Below are positions 9,116 through 18,053 of a stretch of DNA of 40,269 bases, in pieces. The position numbers and the translations under genes were made by a program. How positions within the stretch are numbered: the stretch's first letter is position 1; every line of letters begins with the position of its first letter. The stretch is from Gammaproteobacteria bacterium (lineage in GTDB: Bacteria > Pseudomonadota > Gammaproteobacteria > Ga0077536): positions 1 to 40,269 of the forward strand of contig SHZJ01000033.1 in the NCBI GenBank assembly GCA_009692365.1, read 5' to 3'. The notes under the pieces were generated by a model that was not told the DNA's origin, ran no database searches, and was given only the letters and a program-made list of their open reading frames with translations.

Positions 9116-9739
9116 ATGATCAAACAGCTATCGCTAGAAGAATTCCTTGCCCAATTGGCGAGCCGCTCCGCCACCCCGGGCGGTGGTAGTGCGGCGGCAC
9201 TGATGGGCGCGATGGGCGCGGCTTTGGTGGCGATGGTATGCCATCTCACCGTGGGGAAATCCACTGACACGGCGCTGGAGGCAGAACTCGCAGCCCTGCT
9301 CGACGCGGCGCAGGACACCCGCGCCGGCTTGACCGCCGCCATCGCCCAGGACGTTGCCGCCTTTGACGCAGTGCTGGCTGCCTACGGTTTACCGAAGGCG
9401 ACCCCGGCGGAAAAAATCACCCGGACCGCCGCCATTCAACTCGCCCTGCGACGCGCGACCGAGGTGCCCATGGACTGCGCACGGCTGGCGGCACGGGTGA
9501 TCGAATTATCGGGACGGGCCGCCGCACAGGGCAATTTGACTGTCATTAGCGATGCCGGGGTGGCCGTCATGGCGGCCTACGCGAGCCTGAAAAGCGCGGC
9601 GTTGAACGTGTATATCAACACTGGCGTGCTGCACGACGCCGCCTTTGTGGCCGCGTCCTTGGGCGAACTCGAGCAACTCGTGACGAGCGCCGAGGCGGCG
9701 GTGGTGGCGATTTATGCCGCGGTGCGCGCGAAGCTCTAA
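9116..9739 (+). CDS. fchA: Methenyltetrahydrofolate cyclohydrolase / cyclodeaminase-fold protein
   Basis: A 207-residue protein of the formiminotransferase-cyclodeaminase (FTCD_C) fold, the size of methenyl-tetrahydrofolate cyclohydrolase FchA. The N-terminal SLEEFLAQLASRSATPGGGS (6-25) and the following GAMGAALVAMVCHLTVGK are diagnostic for the fold. FchA hydrolyses 5,10-methenyl-H4F to 10-formyl-H4F, the step directly after MtdA. In serine-cycle methylotrophs mtdA and fch are neighbours in one operon; here they are divergent, sharing a 147-bp control region. The alternative is formiminotetrahydrofolate cyclodeaminase of histidine breakdown, but no hut gene is nearby. The TAA stop overlaps the nadC stop by two bases on the opposite strand. 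Confidence 0.85.
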   Translation: MIKQLSLEEFLAQLASRSATPGGGSAAALMGAMGAALVAMVCHLTVGKSTDTALEAELAALLDAAQDTRAGLTAAIAQDVAAFDAVLAAYGLPKATPAEKITRTAAIQLALRRATEVPMDCARLAARVIELSGRAAAQGNLTVISDAGVAVMAAYASLKSAALNVYINTGVLHDAAFVAASLGELEQLVTSAEAAVVAIYAAVRAKL

Positions 9740-10620
9740 CGCTCGTTTTCGGACGGCGCGGTGATGATCCGCATCGAGAAATCGGTGGCGCGCAGGTGCT
9801 TGGTCAGGCTGCCAACCGAGACAAAATCTACCCCCGTGGCGCCGATGGCCGGCAAATCTTCCAAACCAAAGCCGCCGGACGCTTCGAGTTTGACCCGCCC
9901 CGCGGTGAGCGTCACTGCGGCGCGCAGGAGGTCTAGCGTGAAGTTATCGAGGAGGAGCATGTCGGCGCCAGCGCCGATCGCCTCCTCAATTTGGTCGATG
10001 TGCTCCACCTCCACTTCGATCGGCAGCGTGTTTTGGGCGGCCCGCAGCGCCGCGATGGCCGCCGTGACGGAACCGGCGACCGCGATGTGGTTTTCTTTCA
10101 CCAGCACCCCATCGTAGAGGCCCGCCCGATGATTAAAACCACCCCCGCAGCGCACCGCATACTTTTGGGCGCGGCGCAGTCCGGGGATGGTTTTGCGCGT
10201 ATCCAGGAGCCGCGTGGGCGTGCCGGCAAGCGCGCCGACGTAGCGCTGAGTGGCGGTCGCGGTGCCGGAGAGTGTTTGCAGGAAATTGAGTGCCGCCCGC
10301 TCGCCGGTCACGATGCTGCGCGCAGCCCCGACAATCTCACACACGCGCTGCTGGGGTGCGAGTTGCTCGCCGTCATCGGCATGCCATTGAAGTTGGATGG
10401 TGGGATCCAGCGCCCGGTACACTTCGTCCACCCAACGGCGACCACACAGCACCGCCGGCTCGCGCGTGATGATCAGCGCGGTGGCGCGCAGGTTGGCCGG
10501 GACGAGCAGGGCGGTGGCGTCGCCGCTGCCGAGGTCTTCGGCCAGCGCGGTGGCGACCGTCGCCTGGAGGTCAGCAAAAAAATCGATGCGGGTGGCGCTG
10601 CGGTCGAAAGACGAAGACAC
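9736..10620 (-). CDS. nadC: Nicotinate-nucleotide diphosphorylase (carboxylating), quinolinate phosphoribosyltransferase
   Basis: This enzyme converts quinolinate and PRPP to nicotinate mononucleotide, CO2 and PPi in de novo NAD synthesis. Family signatures are ALAEDLGSGDATALL near the N-terminus, the TRKTIPGLR motif, KYAVRCGGGFNHRAGLYDGVLVKENHI split by the active-site loop, and the C-terminal LEASGGF and GVDFVSVGSLTKH phosphate-binding segments. Start: the frame opens at a TTG (10641), but the GTG at 10620 has AAGG ten bases upstream and is preferred, giving 294 residues. Either choice leaves the domain complete. Converging fchA shares stop-codon bases. No nadA or nadB is in the window. Confidence 0.93.
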   Translation of the reverse strand: MSSSFDRSATRIDFFADLQATVATALAEDLGSGDATALLVPANLRATALIITREPAVLCGRRWVDEVYRALDPTIQLQWHADDGEQLAPQQRVCEIVGAARSIVTGERAALNFLQTLSGTATATQRYVGALAGTPTRLLDTRKTIPGLRRAQKYAVRCGGGFNHRAGLYDGVLVKENHIAVAGSVTAAIAALRAAQNTLPIEVEVEHIDQIEEAIGAGADMLLLDNFTLDLLRAAVTLTAGRVKLEASGGFGLEDLPAIGATGVDFVSVGSLTKHLRATDFSMRIITAPSENER

Positions 10621-10742
10621 GTGGGTAGAACCTTGCGGCAAGCTGGGGCGGGTAGCCTACCCGTTGGCGGCTATCAGGTTCAAACTCCGGGTGTTAAGGT
10701 TCGCCCCCCGCCTAGGTCTAGGCTCGTGAGCGAAGGTCATCC

Positions 10743-11741
10743 ATGCTGAGTTCTCCAGTGCGCACCGCCGCCTTCGCGGCCGAGGCGGTCAAGCCCTCAC
10801 GGGTGGTTGGCACGTTGATGGACGATGCGCGCGCAGGCCTGCTGCACGCGCCGCGCGAGTTGCCGCCAAAATATTTTTATGACGCACACGGCTCTAGCCT
10901 CTTTGAAGCCATCTGCCTGACTGCCGAGTACTACCCCACCCGGGCCGAACGTGCGCTCATTGCCCACCACGCGCACGAACTCATCGGGGTCGCGCGGCCG
11001 CTGTCGATTATCGAGTTTGGGAGTGGGGTGGCGGGGAAAATCGGGCCGCTGTTCAAGGCCTGCGAGGCCCATGCGCTCCCGGCGAGCTACTACCCCTTCG
11101 ATGTTTGCGAAGCCGTGCTGGTCGCCACCGGTGAGCTACTGCACGAACAATTCCCCGGGCTGGTAGTGCGCCCCCTACTGGGGGATTTTACCGCCGGGCT
11201 GGCCAATCTGCCGCGCATTCAGGGGCGCAAACTGCTGATGTTTCTGGGTGGCACGCTCGGTAATTTCGACCAGCCCGCCGCCATCGATCTGTTGGCGGAG
11301 ATGCGCGAGGTGATGCGCCCCGGCGATTTTTTACTGCTGGGTGCCGACCGCATCAAAGACCCCCAGATCTTGCACGCGGCCTATAACGACGCCGCAGGCC
11401 TGACCGCGCAGTTCAATCTCAACCTGCTCTCGGTGCTCAATGCCGGGCTAGGCGCGGACTTTGTCGCCGCTAATTTCGCGCATCGGGCTTTCTACAACGC
11501 CGCGGCGCAGCGCATCGAAATGCATCTGGAGAGCCGGGTGGCGCAGCGCGTGACACTCCCGGCGCTGGGCGAGTCGGTGAGTTTTGCCGCCGGCGAAACT
11601 ATCCGCACGGAAATTAGCCGCAAGTTCTCTACCGCCTCACTCAGCGCGCTGCTGGCGGCCGCCGGTTTGCGGGTTGACCGCCATGTCAGCGGTGTCGATG
11701 AGGCATTTTCCTTGGTGCTGGCGAGGCGCGACGATGCCTGA
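10743..11741 (+). CDS. egtD: L-histidine N(alpha)-methyltransferase
   Basis: A 332-residue SAM-dependent methyltransferase of the EgtD (DUF2260/Methyltransf_33) family, which trimethylates histidine to hercynine, the first step of ergothioneine synthesis. Signatures are PPKYFYDAHGSSLFEAIC, then TAEYYPTRAE (substrate loop), FGSGVAGKI as the SAM glycine motif, and MFLGGTLGNFD. A GAAGG Shine-Dalgarno precedes the ATG. The usual partner EgtB (sulfoxide synthase) is not adjacent, and the next gene is ampD, whose ATG lies inside the last codons of egtD. Ergothioneine would need egtB elsewhere; otherwise the product may be hercynine alone. Confidence 0.92.
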   Translation: MLSSPVRTAAFAAEAVKPSRVVGTLMDDARAGLLHAPRELPPKYFYDAHGSSLFEAICLTAEYYPTRAERALIAHHAHELIGVARPLSIIEFGSGVAGKIGPLFKACEAHALPASYYPFDVCEAVLVATGELLHEQFPGLVVRPLLGDFTAGLANLPRIQGRKLLMFLGGTLGNFDQPAAIDLLAEMREVMRPGDFLLLGADRIKDPQILHAAYNDAAGLTAQFNLNLLSVLNAGLGADFVAANFAHRAFYNAAAQRIEMHLESRVAQRVTLPALGESVSFAAGETIRTEISRKFSTASLSALLAAAGLRVDRHVSGVDEAFSLVLARRDDA

Positions 11742-12354
11742 GCGGGTGGCCCCCAACGCGAGCCCGCCGCTACAACTCACGGCGGGCTGGTGCGCACCCA
11801 TTCGCCATTGCCCTTCGTCCAACCACGACGCCCGCCCGCCGGGTGTACCCATCGATTTATTGGTCATACATGCCATTAGCCTGCCGGCGGGTCATTACGG
11901 CGGCCCGCACATCGCCGATCTATTTTTGAATCAACTGGACTGCGCCGCCCACCCAAGTTTTGAGCGCCTGCGCGGGCTGCGCGTCGCCGCCCACTTTCTG
12001 GTGCGTCGCGACGGCGAAATGATGCAATTCGTCGCCACGGATCGCCGCGCGTGGCATGCCGGGGTATCGGTTTTTGAGGGTCGCCCGGCCTGCAACGATT
12101 TTTCTATCGGCATCGAGCTCGAGGGTTGCGATGAGGATGCCTATACCGACGCGCAGTACCGCAATTTAGTGCGCTTGACGCTGCTGCTGCAGGGGGCTTA
12201 TCCGCTGCTCACGCCGGCGCGCATCGCCGGCCATTCGGAGCTCGCGCCGGGGCGCAAAACCGACCCCGGGCCGCACTTCGACTGGGCGCGTTTATACGCT
12301 GGACTCGGCGCCGAGGGCGCCGTTGGGCGGCACAAACTCCGTGGTGCTGAGTAG
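11734..12354 (+). CDS. ampD: 1,6-anhydro-N-acetylmuramyl-L-alanine amidase
   Basis: A 206-residue amidase_2 (zinc) enzyme that cleaves the MurNAc-L-Ala bond in anhydromuropeptides during cytoplasmic murein recycling. Visible are VIHAIS with the first zinc His (His46), AAHFLVRRDG, FSIGIELEG with the catalytic-site Glu, and GHSELAPGRKTDPGPHFDW carrying the remaining zinc ligands. ATG 11734 is preferred because it starts the normal AmpD N-terminus and overlaps the egtD stop by 8 bp. The longer open frame upstream is read through egtD. No signal peptide is present, consistent with cytoplasmic AmpD rather than periplasmic AmiD. The 3' end overlaps the converging lpxH coding sequence by 63 bp. Confidence 0.93.
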   Translation: MPERVAPNASPPLQLTAGWCAPIRHCPSSNHDARPPGVPIDLLVIHAISLPAGHYGGPHIADLFLNQLDCAAHPSFERLRGLRVAAHFLVRRDGEMMQFVATDRRAWHAGVSVFEGRPACNDFSIGIELEGCDEDAYTDAQYRNLVRLTLLLQGAYPLLTPARIAGHSELAPGRKTDPGPHFDWARLYAGLGAEGAVGRHKLRGAE

Positions 12355-13065
12355 CCGATAGACGCCATCTGCCACCCACAGCACGGTGCCGGTGCGGTAC
12401 CAATCGCCCAGCACATAACGCAGCCCTGGCCGGCCGTCGGGGAGACTGAACGAATGCACGGCCGGACGGTGGGTATGCCCGTGGATGAGGGTGGTGACGC
12501 CCTGGGCCAGCATCACGCGCTGCACTTCGTCGGCATCGACATCCATGATGTCGTCATTTTTTTCCAGCATCGAGGCCTGCGTCCCCTCGCGCATCTGGGC
12601 CGCGATTTGGCGGCGTTGCGCCAGCGGGGCGAGCAGAAATTTTTGCTGGTTCTGGGGGTCGCGCACGTAACCGCGAAACGCCTGATATTTTAGATCCCGC
12701 GTGCACAGTAAATCGCCGTGCGTGAGCAGGACGGGGTGGCCGTGGAGTTGCACGGTGAGGTAGTCCGGCAGCAGCGTCGCGCCGGTTTCCGCGCAGAAAC
12801 GCTCGCCGAACAAAAAATCGCGGTTCCCCAGCGAGACCTTGAGCGTCCCGCCCGCCGCCGAGTATTCGGCGAGCGCGGCCACCACGGCGCGCATGGTGGG
12901 CGCGTCGTCGTCATCGCCCAGCCAGAATTCCACGAGGTCGCCCAGAATATAAACCTCGGCACCCAGCGCGGTCGCGCGGCCCAGCACTGCGCGAAAAATC
13001 GCGATTTGCGCTGGCCGCTCGACGCTCAGGTGGGCGTCGGATAAAAACAGCGTAGGACGCACCAC
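12292..13065 (-). CDS. lpxH: UDP-2,3-diacylglucosamine diphosphatase
   Basis: A 257-residue calcineurin-fold hydrolase that removes UMP from UDP-2,3-diacylglucosamine to form lipid X in lipid A synthesis. The metal and phosphate motifs are complete: SDAHL (D10, H12), GDLVEFW (D43), GNRDFLFG (N81), LTHGDLLC and the final IHGHTHRP. The start codon is GTG at 13065, with an adjacent in-frame GTG at 13062. The AAGGCGG that overlaps the upstream ppiB stop supplies the ribosome binding site, so lpxH is tightly coupled to ppiB. It is somewhat longer than E. coli LpxH (240), the extra residues being at the C-terminus, where the gene runs antisense into ampD. Confidence 0.94.
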   Translation of the reverse strand: MVRPTLFLSDAHLSVERPAQIAIFRAVLGRATALGAEVYILGDLVEFWLGDDDDAPTMRAVVAALAEYSAAGGTLKVSLGNRDFLFGERFCAETGATLLPDYLTVQLHGHPVLLTHGDLLCTRDLKYQAFRGYVRDPQNQQKFLLAPLAQRRQIAAQMREGTQASMLEKNDDIMDVDADEVQRVMLAQGVTTLIHGHTHRPAVHSFSLPDGRPGLRYVLGDWYRTGTVLWVADGVYRLLSTTEFVPPNGALGAESSV

Positions 13066-13073
13066 CGTCCGCC

Positions 13074-13577
13074 TTACTCTACGCTCGCAGCAATGATCTC
13101 CACGCTCTCCACGGGCACATCGGTCATGCCGCCGCTGCGGCCGGTGGTTACGCCCTTGATGGCATCCACGACGTCCATTCCCGCCACCACCTTGCCAAAC
13201 ACGCAGTAACCCCAGCCCGGACCCGACTGGTCACGATGATTGAGGAAGTCGTTGTCTTTGACGTTGATGAAAAATTGCGCCGTGGCGGAATGGGGGTCGT
13301 TGGTACGCGCCATGGCGAGCGTGCCGAGGTCGTTTTTAAGGCCATTAGTGGCTTCGTTGGCCACCGGCCCGCGGGTGGCTTTCTGTTTCATGGCTTTATC
13401 CATGCCGCCGCCCTGGATCATGAAGCCATCGATCACACGGTGAAAAATAGTGCCGGCATAGAAGCCGTCGTTCACGTACTGCAGGAAGCTGGCGACGGTG
13501 GCGGGTGCCTGCTCGTCGAACAGTTCGATCGAAATTTGGCCGTGGGTGGTGTCGAGACGAACACGGGTGCCGGGCAT
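13074..13577 (-). CDS. ppiB: Cyclophilin-type peptidyl-prolyl cis-trans isomerase (cytoplasmic)
   Basis: A 167-residue single-domain cyclophilin that catalyses prolyl isomerisation during protein folding. Core motifs are [33 protein letters not shown] and the final [19 protein letters not shown]. There is no signal peptide, so it is the cytoplasmic PpiB type. The ATG at 13577 is chosen because AAGGA sits a few bases upstream and translation begins at the cyclophilin domain; the open frame extends 20 codons further. ppiB and lpxH are separated by 8 bp and form an operon, an arrangement common in proteobacteria. Confidence 0.94.
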   Translation of the reverse strand: MPGTRVRLDTTHGQISIELFDEQAPATVASFLQYVNDGFYAGTIFHRVIDGFMIQGGGMDKAMKQKATRGPVANEATNGLKNDLGTLAMARTNDPHSATAQFFINVKDNDFLNHRDQSGPGWGYCVFGKVVAGMDVVDAIKGVTTGRSGGMTDVPVESVEIIAASVE

Positions 13578-13696
13578 GAGGGGTCCTTTCGCTAGCAAGT
13601 TGGGAGGTTGGTGGGTGGCTCTCAAGAACGCGGCCACCGGGCGGAATGGTGCTGGAGGTCGGCTGCGCCGGCAAGCACAAGTGCGCGTCGCGCGCG

Positions 13697-13725
13697 TTGA
13701 TTCCCGCCTCAGTGCTGCGTATCAT
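13697..13725 (+). promoter_or_regulatory. Sigma-70 promoter of the tRNA operon
   Basis: TTGATT (13697-13702) and TATCAT (13720-13725) are separated by 17 bp, a near-consensus sigma-70 promoter. The predicted start, about 13732, is 35 bp before tRNA-Pro. The bases after the -10 (CGGCCACC) form a GC-rich discriminator, typical of stringently controlled stable-RNA promoters. Confidence 0.7.
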
Positions 13726-13767
13726 CGGCCACCTTTCGCGGCGGCGGCGGCCGTCTCACCGAGAATT

Positions 13768-13844
<77 letters not shown>

Positions 13845-13874
13845 CCCAATAACCGCAGTTTTAGGGTTTTGAAT

Positions 13875-13951
13875 GCGCCTGTAGCTCATCCGGATAGAGC
13901 ATCGGCCTTCTAAGCCGAGGGTAGCAGGTTCGAGTCCTGCCAGGCGCGCCA
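13875..13951 (+). tRNA. tRNA-Arg (anticodon TCT)
   Basis: The acceptor GCGCCTG (13875-13881) pairs with CAGGCGC (13941-13947); G and the encoded CCA follow. The anticodon loop CTTCTAA, closed by TCGGC/GCCGA, carries TCT at 13909-13911, reading AGA/AGG arginine codons. The T-arm is GGTTCGAGTCC. It is 30 bp after tRNA-Pro. Confidence 0.97.
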
Positions 13952-14019
13952 TTGTTCGCTTGGTAAAGAGCGCGCTGCTGCGGGTGTAAGGTTGGCGGAA
14001 GATAACCAGCAGGATCGAT

Positions 14020-14096
14020 GGCGGGCGTAGCTCAGTTGGTAGAGCGCAGGTTTGTGGTACCTGATGTCGTGGGTTCGAACCCCATCGCTCGCCCCA
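14020..14096 (+). tRNA. tRNA-His (anticodon GTG)
   Basis: The acceptor GCGGGCG (14021-14027) pairs with CGCTCGC (14086-14092) with one G-T pair. The extra 5' G at 14020 faces C73 at 14093, the histidine identity pair, and CCA is encoded. The anticodon GTG is at 14054-14056 in a CAGGT/ACCTG-closed loop. Confidence 0.97.
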
Positions 14097-14124
14097 TTTA
14101 TCCTTAGGTCGTAAGCGTTTCTCA

Positions 14125-14200
<76 letters not shown>

Positions 14201-14314
14201 TTTATCGCCGCCTGGCGGGGTTCGCGGCGCGCGGGCAAATTCTGGCGCCCCGCCCTGAGCCGCCGTCGGCTATGCTCGTGACCGCCACCGCTTGCGCCGC
14301 GCGCTGGACCTGAC

Positions 14315-14333
14315 GGCCGGCCCTTGGCCGGCC
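14315..14333. other. Perfect GC-rich hairpin after the tRNA cluster
   Basis: GGCCGGCC (14315-14322) and GGCCGGCC (14326-14333) flank a CTT loop, giving an 8-bp perfect stem. It lies 115 bp after tRNA-Lys and 74 bp before the next ATG. No T-run follows, so it is not a standard intrinsic terminator, though it could slow transcription or assist Rho. The rest of 14201-14406 is GC-rich and holds no gene I can support. Confidence 0.4.
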
Positions 14334-14406
14334 CAGCCCGCACCGCGCGCGGTGGCTGCAACGCAGCGCGCGGCGCTGGTTTCCCACCCACCTTCAGGAA
14401 CTCGCC

Positions 14407-15546
14407 ATGGTCGATAACCGTACGCCCGCCGGGCTGCAATTACGTTCGCTGATCACCGCGGACGCCGCACTCCAACTCTCGCTGATTGAGCTCGAAACCC
14501 CGCTGCCCGCCCCCGACGAGGTGGTCATCCGGGTCCTGGCCAGCCCCATCAACCCCTCTGATATTGGCCTGCTGCTGGGTGCGGCGGATATGCGCCGGGC
14601 GGTGGCTACCGGCAGCGCGGCTCGCCCAATCGTTACCGCCCCCATCCCCGAGCACCACATGGGCGGGATGGCGGGTCGGGTGGGGATGTCTTTGCCGGTC
14701 GGCAATGAGGGTGCCGGGGTGGTGGTCGCGGCGGGGTCTGCGCCCGCCGCACAGGCTTTGTTGGGTCGCACGGTGGCGGCCATCGGGGGCGCCATGTACG
14801 CCCAGTACCGGTGCCTCCAACTCGACCAGTGTCTGGTGTTGCCCGAGCACACCACGCCCGCCCAGGGCGCGTCGTGTTTCGTCAACCCGCTGACCGCGCT
14901 TGGCATGGTAGAGACCATGCGCCGTGAAGGTCACAGCGCGCTGGTACACACCGCGGCCGCCTCTAATTTAGGACAGATGCTCAATCGGATTTGTTTGCAG
15001 GACGCAGTGCCGCTGGTGAACATCGTGCGTACGCCCGCTCAAGTCGCGGTGCTGCGCGGCTTAGGGGCCACCCATATTTGCGATATGAGCGCCCCCACGT
15101 TCATGGCCGACCTCACCGAGGCGTTAGCGCTCACCGGTGCGACGCTGGCGTTTGACGCGACCGGTGGCGGCAAATTAGCCGGCCAGATATTGACGGGCAT
15201 GGAGGCCGCGTTGAACGGCCAGGCTAAGACTTATAGCCGCTATGGGTCGACCACTCATAAGCAGGTCTACTTGTACGGTGGCCTAGACCCCAGCCCCCTT
15301 GAAATCAACCGTACTTTTGGCATGGCGTGGGGTGTGGGTGGGTGGTTGTTGTTTCCGTTTCTGGCGCGCATTGGTGGCACGGCCTCAGCGGCGCTCAAGG
15401 CCCGTGTGGCGGCCGAGATCAAGACCACCTTTGTCAGCCATTATTCACAAGAGATCGCGCTGCACGAGGCGCTGCAGTTGGACGTCATCGCGGCCTACGC
15501 CGCGCGCGCCACCGGCACCAAATATCTCATCAACCCGACCCGTTAA
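14407..15546 (+). CDS. Zinc-free medium-chain dehydrogenase/reductase (quinone oxidoreductase-like)
   Basis: A 379-residue MDR-superfamily protein. The GroES-like N-terminal half includes VVIRVLASPINPSDIGLLLG (the SPINPSD motif typical of quinone oxidoreductase and enoyl reductase types) and VGNEGAGVVVAAG. The nucleotide-binding half includes SALVHTAAASNLGQ, which replaces the usual glycine-rich AAAGGVG. The Cys/His set for catalytic or structural zinc is absent. It probably reduces an activated double bond or quinone with NAD(P)H, but the substrate cannot be read from sequence. An AGGA Shine-Dalgarno lies eight bases before the ATG. It stands alone on this strand, next to a thiolase/SDR operon on the other. 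Confidence 0.8.
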   Translation: MVDNRTPAGLQLRSLITADAALQLSLIELETPLPAPDEVVIRVLASPINPSDIGLLLGAADMRRAVATGSAARPIVTAPIPEHHMGGMAGRVGMSLPVGNEGAGVVVAAGSAPAAQALLGRTVAAIGGAMYAQYRCLQLDQCLVLPEHTTPAQGASCFVNPLTALGMVETMRREGHSALVHTAAASNLGQMLNRICLQDAVPLVNIVRTPAQVAVLRGLGATHICDMSAPTFMADLTEALALTGATLAFDATGGGKLAGQILTGMEAALNGQAKTYSRYGSTTHKQVYLYGGLDPSPLEINRTFGMAWGVGGWLLFPFLARIGGTASAALKARVAAEIKTTFVSHYSQEIALHEALQLDVIAAYAARATGTKYLINPTR

Positions 15547-15750
15547 CCGGCCGCTTGGCACCCGTCCGGAGCGGTCGTCGCTGCGCCGCGCGGCGCTGAC
15601 GCCACCGCCGGGCGGTTAGCCCGGCCACCAAGACCGGCCGCGTGGCGCGCCGCTCACGCTCAGGTGACAAGGGCACGCGGGCGGCGCGTGCGCCTCTGAG
15701 GCTGGTGCGGCGGGCCAGGCACACGGCCCGCCGTCGCCCCCGTGCTGACT

Positions 15751-16986
15751 TTAAATGCGCTCGATAATAATCGCCGGGGCCATGCCACCGGCTGCGCACA
15801 TCGTCACCAGCCCAAACTGCAGGTCTTGCCGTTCTAGTTCATCGAGCAGCGTGCCAATGAGCATCGCACCGGTGGCGCCAATGGGGTGGCCGAGTGCAAT
15901 CGCGCCTCCGTTGACGTTCACCTTGGCGCGGTCCAGATCCAAATCGCGAATATATTTCTCCGCGACGATCGCAAACGCCTCGTTGATTTCGAACAGGTCG
16001 ATATCCCCGAGGCCCAGTTTGGCCCGTTGCAACACCTTGCGCGTGGCGGGTACGGGGGCATTGAGCATCAGGGTGGGCGAGTCGCCCATATTGGCGAGTG
16101 CGATGACACGGGCGCGCGGTTTAAGCCCGTGGGCACGGGCAAAATCGGGTGCGGCGAGCAACAGCGCCGCTGCGCCGTCGGCCACCCCGGAGGAATTTCC
16201 GGCATGGTGGACGTGGTTAATGGCGAGATCTGGGTAGTGGCGACGAATCAGCTCGCGAAAAGTAGTGCCCGCAGGGTCCAAGGGATGATCGGCTAACGCG
16301 CCAAACGCGGGTTTAAGCCCCGCCAGATCGCTTAACAACGTCGCGGGGCGCGGCAGTTCGTCGCGCGCCAGCGCCAGCGTGCCATCCTCGTGGTAGACGG
16401 GCACCAGGCTTTTGTCGAAGCGCCCTTCGGCGATGGCCACACCCGCGCGGCTTTGGCTGAGCACGCCCAGTTGGTCCAGCACCTCGCGGGAAATGCCCTC
16501 TAGGGTGGCAATGGCATCCGCACACACGCCTTGGTGCGGCTGCGGATGAATGGCTCGCAGACGCAGGTTGTCGCTATCGAGAAACGGCGAGGCTCTGGCC
16601 GCCCCGGCCGCGTAGGTGGACATCATCTCCGTGCCGCCGGCGATCACCAGATCTTCGGTGCCCGACAAAACACAAGCTGCCGCCAGATTGACCGCCGTAA
16701 TCCCCGAGCCACAAAAGCGGTCGAGCGTGACGCCGCTGGCACGAATGTCGTAACCGGCATCCAACGCGGCCATGCGTGCAAGGTCGCCACCCTGCTGGCC
16801 ACGTTGGGCGCTGGTACCCCAGATGATGTCGTCCACCAGCGCGGTATCGAGCTGGTTGCGCGCGGCGAGCGCCCTGAGCACGGTGGCGCCCAGATGTTGC
16901 GGATGGCAGGCCGACAGCGCGCCTTTACCCGCCTTGCCAACGCCGCGGGGGGTGCGACAAGCATCGATAATCCAAGCTTCCGACAT
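15751..16986 (-). CDS. Acetyl-CoA C-acyltransferase (thiolase)
   Basis: A 411-residue thiolase that cleaves 3-ketoacyl-CoA with CoA (or condenses acyl-CoAs). All catalytic blocks are present: DRFCGSG with nucleophile Cys92, HHAGNSSGVADGAAALLLA, the NEAF loop, GHPIGATGA with the active-site His, and the C-terminal MCAAGGMAPA with the second Cys. AAGGAG stands eight bases before the ATG. It follows the SDR gene by 47 bp on the same strand, so the two should be one operon performing the last two steps of a beta-oxidation round. It resembles degradative FadA/FadI-like enzymes more than biosynthetic PhaA; chain specificity is unknown. Confidence 0.92.
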   Translation of the reverse strand: MSEAWIIDACRTPRGVGKAGKGALSACHPQHLGATVLRALAARNQLDTALVDDIIWGTSAQRGQQGGDLARMAALDAGYDIRASGVTLDRFCGSGITAVNLAAACVLSGTEDLVIAGGTEMMSTYAAGAARASPFLDSDNLRLRAIHPQPHQGVCADAIATLEGISREVLDQLGVLSQSRAGVAIAEGRFDKSLVPVYHEDGTLALARDELPRPATLLSDLAGLKPAFGALADHPLDPAGTTFRELIRRHYPDLAINHVHHAGNSSGVADGAAALLLAAPDFARAHGLKPRARVIALANMGDSPTLMLNAPVPATRKVLQRAKLGLGDIDLFEINEAFAIVAEKYIRDLDLDRAKVNVNGGAIALGHPIGATGAMLIGTLLDELERQDLQFGLVTMCAAGGMAPAIIIERI

Positions 16987-17033
16987 GTTGTTCTCCTTCT
17001 TGATGGGCCGGGCTCTGACAGTGCGTGGCGCCG

Positions 17034-17819
<786 letters not shown>

Positions 17820-17995
17820 GGTTGTCTCCTTAAATGGACTTCAGACGGACTTCGACCCGTAAACCAAGGTCCACCAACTCTAACAACTTGCGTCCACCAA
17901 GCGCAGATAAAAATACCCCGCAGGCTGTGCCGCAGAATTCTGGCTTGCTTATGGCGCCAGAACAGGCTCGAATCCCCCTCCGGGATCCTTGCCCC

Positions 17996-18018
17996 GAGAG
18001 CGCTTTTTTAGCGCTCTC
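17996..18018. promoter_or_regulatory. Perfect inverted repeat upstream of thiolase gene
   Basis: GAGAGCGCT (17996-18004) and AGCGCTCTC (18010-18018) form a perfect 9-bp inverted repeat with a TTTTT spacer. It lies 35 bp before the thiolase ATG at 18054, in the divergent control region shared with the SDR-thiolase operon. It may be a dimeric repressor site (for example TetR-type) or an RNA hairpin in the leader. No T-run follows, so a terminator is unlikely. Confidence 0.55.
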
Positions 18019-18053
18019 ACTCGCCACCAATCACGTTCAGTAGGAGCTCCACC

